Source: Stenopsyche tienmushanensis
Taxonomy: Eukaryota > Arthropoda > Insecta > Trichoptera > Stenopsychidae
Direction of reading: 5' to 3'
Assembly: GCA_008973525.1 (NCBI GenBank)
Contig: WACJ01000260.1
Span: 310,001 to 374,000, forward strand
DNA length: 64,000 nt
Below the pieces are notes generated by a model that was given only the letters and a program-made list of their open reading frames with translations, was not told the origin of the DNA and did not search any database. Shown piece by piece: positions 59,189 to 64,000 of this stretch. A program made the translations under genes and the position numbers. How positions within the stretch are numbered: the first letter of the stretch is position 1; each line of letters starts with the position of its first letter.

Positions 59189-59782
59189 ATCGTTTATCGC
59201 ATTACCGCAGATACGTATATAGACTCTTAAAACCTAATAAGTATCATAGATAGGTAAAAAATGTTTAAAAAAACTTTAGGGTTTTTCCTACTATGAGAAG
59301 ACCCCATTAATTAGATGACTATGTCAGTAGCGGAATCAGATCAATGTCAATCAACTTTGTTCCATAATCCGTTTGCTCAAAAGTATCTTCATTGTGTAAT
59401 TATTTATTGTATCTATGTTTACCCCTAAACCTCCATTAACTATAATAAAAATGTATTTCTTTAGCAGGTTCGTGGCAAAGCAGGGGGCAAACCACTGTGT
59501 TTAGGGCGCAAAATGTAGAATACCATTTTATTTTACATGAATAAACACTGATTAACTCTGTCTGTTTTTATAATGTATACTAAGTTATCTAATCCCTCTT
59601 TTCTTCATAATCGCTTAAACATTGGGCCGACCCAGGCAGCATAAACCCGCAATAAAATAAAGACAACAATATTTTCGACCAATACTAAAATTTAAACAAC
59701 CCACCTGATCAGTCTTCTTCCGACAACTTTGTTTCATAATGATAGTTTGTAATCGTTTTGTAGGCGTGTTCAGGTATGACAT

Positions 59783-59890
59783 CCGATCGCGAGGCGCTCA
59801 TTCATCATATCAGCGGTCCGAAAAATGGACCGATTGGACATACAGATTTTGTAACCACTCCGTATTATTTTAGGGCTTTTTGTGATATTT
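59783..59890. repeat. Dispersed repeat family F, copy 2
   Basis: Colinear with 53654-53760 (GCGAGGCGCTC, CATATCAGCGGTCCGAAAAA, GGACCGATTGGACA). Confidence 0.65.
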
Positions 59891-59955
59891 TTTTTATAAT
59901 CTGTACAATTACGGAAGAAATGTAGTGTCTAGACACTTTAAATCAAAAGATTTTC

Positions 59956-59967
59956 GGGGGGGGGGGG
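59956..59967 (+). repeat. Homopolymer run of 12 G
   Basis: Twelve consecutive G in an otherwise A+T-rich stretch, likely length-polymorphic or prone to sequencing error. Confidence 0.8.
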
Positions 59968-60245
59968 ATACAGAAGTTAGATACTTGTCACGGGCGCTTC
60001 ATACTTTTGTTACGGCTCTGTTCTCTAGTATGATTAAATATCAACAGAGTAACTTATTTTGAATTGCTTGAACTTGGTCACAATATATATCAAAATAACA
60101 CCCCCTGCGCAATGCAACTGCTAAACATTGCAGATGCCTTTTGCGAAATTAGCAACAGTATTTTCCTTCTTTCCTGCGTACTCACGCAGGAGAATGCGCA
60201 AGTAAGAGTAAGGCGCGCAGGGATGAAAACAAGGGTTGTTTTATA

Positions 60246-60281
60246 GCCTTGGCTGCGGGAAGACGTGCTCTTCCCGCAGGC
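60246..60281. repeat. Family P palindrome, copy 3
   Basis: Arms GCCTTGGCTGCGGGAAGA and TCTTCCCGCAGGC are nearly complementary, like those at 21927-21959 and 51874-51907. The flanking similarity seen between those two copies is weak here. Confidence 0.55.
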
Positions 60282-61284
60282 ATTCCCGCTTGATTTTGCA
60301 TTTCGTCAGATTTTTTTTTTGTCGAATGGAAAAATATAACCCTAATTATATATTCTAGTCTAGTGGCAAACATCATATAAAATGGTTTCAAACGTTTTCC
60401 GTTATATATTTTCGTGTTGCTTCTTCAGACAAAAATATAAGTTAATCATAGTTTTTCCATCTTGATAGATTTGTTTTTGAACCAAATATATTAAATATTT
60501 ATGCACTATACTATACGCTTTATAATACTTCTTATTTTATCAAATTAGCATCGATAAGAAAAATATTATGAGCATTTTTGTAAAAGTTAGCAGAAATGTG
60601 CGTCTATTTTACCGAGACCCTGAGTGTTAATTAGCGCAATGTTACCTCTGCTAAAAAATTATTAGCCTGGCGCATTTTTATTTGGATCTCTTTTATACCC
60701 GATCATGAAACGACTGATCATTTAAAATACTTTATAGCAAAGAGACGCTAATTAAACATGCAGATACTGGAAAAAATACTCGAATAGTCTTGAGCAACAC
60801 TTTTATGGACATTCACAACAAAGCATTTTCTGTTTACATAAACGCAATATCATAAATATTGACTCTTGTTTTGAGTGCCCGAGAAAAACAACGACTTTGT
60901 TTTGGGTTCGTTTTTCAATGTTAAAATTCATTGTTGGGCAATAAAAAAATTAATGCATGCGCAAACTTTTGACCGTTCCCACATCGCGTTACAAATAGTC
61001 GTTTTTATTATTGAATTCTGTTCACATGTTACGCAAAAAACTCAGCTTTATATGGGCATTAATTAAAGTCGAGATCTTGAGATACTTTAAGGCGAATAAA
61101 TATAATAAGATCAACTCGCACGCTAGCCGATTATTATCAAATTTAGATTTACAATATCGCCAATGACTTCTTTATGACTTAATATGAAAAGTCGATAAAG
61201 AAAAGGGGGAGCAAAAAGTGATGAAATGCACAGATCTGTGCGGATGGTATTAATAGGGTTGAAATTTCTAATGACATTTATAGC

Positions 61285-61374
61285 TTAACGCTTTGACGGA
61301 CACGCCTGCATAATGCGTCATCATTTCATAACAAAAATGACGCATAATGCAGACGTGTCCGCCAATGCGTTTAA
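61285..61374. repeat. Near-perfect TTAA-ended foldback element (90 bp)
   Basis: The left arm TTAACGCTTTGACGGACACG continues CCTGCATAATGCGTCAT. The right arm is its complement with about three mismatches and ends TTTAA. The loop is about 15 bp (CATTTCATAACAAAA). TTAA at both edges indicates a piggyBac-type miniature element. Transcription through it would give a long hairpin RNA. Confidence 0.8.
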
Positions 61375-63635
61375 CATATATTGGTATACTTCGTTTTAAT
61401 TGTATTTATAATTTTCCTTGTAATAAATTAGCATTGATTCTGGTTCATCGAAGAAAGGATGGCTTCGATCCTCGGCCATTTATATGCATCAATAGATTCC
61501 ATCATCTTGACTTTAGCAAAATTATATTATCCAAATGTCCAAGACTTTTATTAAAATATGGTCAATAAATTCCAATATTTCGCTAGCTCTTTTGTCCTAG
61601 TTTTCAGATCTGAAATTATAATCTGAAGGCAAGCAATATGTCTCCATTAACTTTGAACCGTTTCATCTATCATTATCTACTTGTACCATGTTATTAGTCT
61701 TGGGAAACAGTAAATAATCCATTGATTGAACATCGATTGCGTTCATTTTTGAGCTAAAATTCTATTTTCAAATACGCAAGTCATAAAGCAGTGGTTCGAT
61801 GCTCTGAGTGAAATGAATTCCTCAACTTGGTTCCGTCTTCCATCTTAAATCAATGCCATGGTTTTTGTCTTCCACCACTGAAGCTAATCATTTGTAAATA
61901 AAACTAAATCTGATGATTTCGTTAAAGATGGCTTGTGGACTATTCATTAGAATATTCAATCTGTTTGATTATAATAACTATAAATAATACTAATAATACT
62001 GTTTCCATTGCTCATAAAATTTTAGTTGCGGACGTTAAAAAATTATTACTATTTTATTATGCAAGAACTCATCGTTGCATCATAAAGTCTTAATTGCACG
62101 ATGAACCCAACTATTCTTCCTAACGATCTTGACTTTTTGCGTGTATTAATTTAAATTGCGATAGCACTTTTTAGAAGACAAGAAATAATACAGAATTCAC
62201 CAGGTCAAGCGTTGCCAATTTCAATTCATTGTTGCTTTCAAACAGCTCATTTTTATATATGGCTTACTTTTTTTTTAGAAGAATTCGAACTTGATGGCTC
62301 GTTCTATGTATGGATTCATTTGTCACTCATTTGGTCCACAAAATCCTATCAATTCATCCAAAACTCAAGATCTTCTTCTAATTCAAGTCTGTTGACACCT
62401 TTTTTACGGTCATACATCAGCACTAACGAGACATGGTAATGTACCAACCGAATCCTAATCAATTCAATCTCACTTTTACTTCTATAATGCTGTTGACCCA
62501 AGCCCCGAAGTATTTGTATTGTTAACTCCACGCAATTGTTAAATTAATTTGTTAGGCATCCCTTTTGCTGATGGTTACAGATTTGATCTTTTTACGTTTA
62601 TCAACAATTCTTCAGAATTTTCTGGAACACTATATCAATTTAAGGTTTCGGTGAAAGAAAATATATAAACAATCTCTACAAGAGATTTTCTAGTAACTTC
62701 AATCGACAGTTTATCGGAAAAAGAAAGATAATCGTTTATAAAAATAAAATAATCTTTCCGTTTCCGTTGCGTATACCATAGACACGTTACGCGCATGCGT
62801 AATGTCGCCTTTGCTACCTCTTTCCGATATTTCGAATCTCCTGTCGGACTCATGGACGCGGAATGATTGCGGAGATTCTTCGTTTTTCGAGTTCAATCGC
62901 TTCTGTCGCAATTTTGATGCCAAAGCTTTCAACGGTCGCTATGGTTTTTGCCAGCAAAATAGATGTGATGATCGTTCTTCATAACATGATCGGTCTTTGC
63001 CGATTTGTAATCCAATTGCAAGACTGTGTTCTAATGTACTGTCAACTTTTGGATGCATAATATTTTTCAATATGGTGCATATAGCGTCTGGTAATAAATG
63101 AGAAGGGCGTGAGCAGACCACATATCCATGTGAGAAGCATGCACGCATACCCTGTGTGTCCCTGTGCTTTGTTGATGCTCTTATCGGAAGCTGCATACAT
63201 TTCAATTCGAAAGGTATATCAGTCGAAATCATTGGTATAAAATATCTTCTTTCCATTTAAACTGGGTTTTCGATACTAAAAACTGTTTGCTACTTATCGT
63301 GATGGATTTATGTTTCAGAGAAGAATTATAGACACGCCAATTTTCAGTATTAAAATACACAATTACAGATAGATCAATGGCATAGCTATTTTATTATATA
63401 TTACACATACATAACTTCATATTTAAGCTAACAATTTCAATTCATTTATTTTTTGTATCTACTCGCTTGCATTATACTTGCATTTTTAAATTGCGTGCCG
63501 TTTTTGGCTACAGTTTAACGCATAACACGCAAAAAATGAGAATGTTCACATGTTTAAAACACATATTCGCTATGAAAAACCATGTAAAAATAGTTAATAG
63601 TCCCTTAAAAATGATTACTCAGAGCCATTCAAGTA
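61375..63635. other. No confirmed gene; long interrupted minus-strand frame at 63256-62711
   Basis: A minus-strand frame runs about 180 codons from 63256 to 62711 with a single internal TAG (near 62939). It includes LEHSLAIGLQIGKDRSCYEE and FRVHESDRRFEISERGS. No family was recognised. A GCGCATGC palindrome in TTACGCGCATGCGTAA lies at 62787-62802. It could be a decayed gene or a low-stop region. Confidence 0.35.
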
Positions 63636-64000
63636 CACTCGAACCTCTTTTTGTGCGATTTCGAAGTTATGCGGTTTTTTTTAAAATTTAATAAAGAGTA
63701 CGTATCGAGATATTTTGAATAAAGTAGGAAATAAATCATCAACACTAAAAAAATTGGAAAAAAAATATATAATTTGGAACTGTGTAAATCATAAAAGAAT
63801 TCGTTTTTAATGAATTCTTTTAATGCGTTTTTCTCGAAACTACTTTTTTTTAACACGGTTGACATCATATCTCAAGTTTTAATTAAGCAATTCACTTCAA
63901 ACTGGGTATGAATCTTTTCTATATAACCCTCTATTATTCCTTATATGATTTATATCAAAATTTATTTTTTAACTATTTAAAAAAAATAAACCTGTGTCAA
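63636..64000 (+). mobile_element. CTCAAACCTC-family element, cut by the window end
   Basis: Begins CACTCGAACCTCTTTTTGTG after a TA (63634-63635) and follows 44745-44150 in inverted orientation to the end of the window (TTTCTCGAAACTAC, TATATAACCCTCTATTATTC). The tip CACTCGAACCTC recalls pogo-like termini. No coding sequence seen. Confidence 0.65.

Larger units (their letters stand above)
59189..61284. other. No recognisable gene; contains small repeats
   Basis: Holds a family F copy, a 12-base G run and a third palindrome of family P, listed separately. The remaining frames are short and unassigned. It may still be intron of the carboxypeptidase gene. Confidence 0.45.

Overview
This is insect nuclear DNA: A+T-rich (about two thirds by eye), gene-poor and crowded with decayed DNA transposons. 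The elements are mariner with DD34D-type transposase relics, other Tc1/IS630-like pieces, pogo-like MITEs, TTAA-flanked piggyBac-like MITEs, hAT elements and R1-clade non-LTR 3' ends. The only clear host protein is spliced and matches the animal cytosolic carboxypeptidase family. The order within insects cannot be fixed from the sequence. There are no prokaryotic operons, CRISPR arrays or convincing tRNA/rRNA genes.

Host genes. (1) On the + strand, two exons (50777-50864 and 55597-55767) encode consecutive parts of the M14 catalytic domain of a tubulin-deglutamylase-type carboxypeptidase (Nna1/AGTPBP1-like). They are split by a 4.7 kb phase-0 intron full of transposon debris. The exon with the first two zinc ligands and the exons for the rest of the domain were not found here. 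(2) On the - strand, 10078-10021 is a candidate first coding exon. It encodes a textbook signal peptide, sits below a TATA-like box and a perfect NRF-1/erect-wing-type palindrome in a G+C-rich island, and ends at a possible splice donor. Its later exons were not recognised. (3) A weaker - strand exon candidate lies at 27379-27259.

Layout. 1-7.7 kb: repeats and unassigned DNA. 7.7-15.8 kb: a mobile-element cluster with a hAT nested in a Tc1-like element, a second hAT with a dimerisation-domain relic, and a deleted mariner, with the signal-peptide exon between the hATs. 17-31 kb: mariners, a possible Helitron, TA-flanked elements and a piggyBac remnant. 34-38.4 kb: a mariner interrupted by an R1-type fragment, then a BED-finger hAT pseudogene. 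39.9-50 kb: many MITEs. 50.8-55.8 kb: the carboxypeptidase exons. 55.8-64 kb: probable intron or intergenic DNA with MITEs, including a near-perfect 90 bp foldback.

The dominant repeat is a TTAA-flanked family of about 390 bp with ten copies or fragments. Every transposase seen is broken by stops, frameshifts or deletions, so the window records past rather than current autonomous activity.
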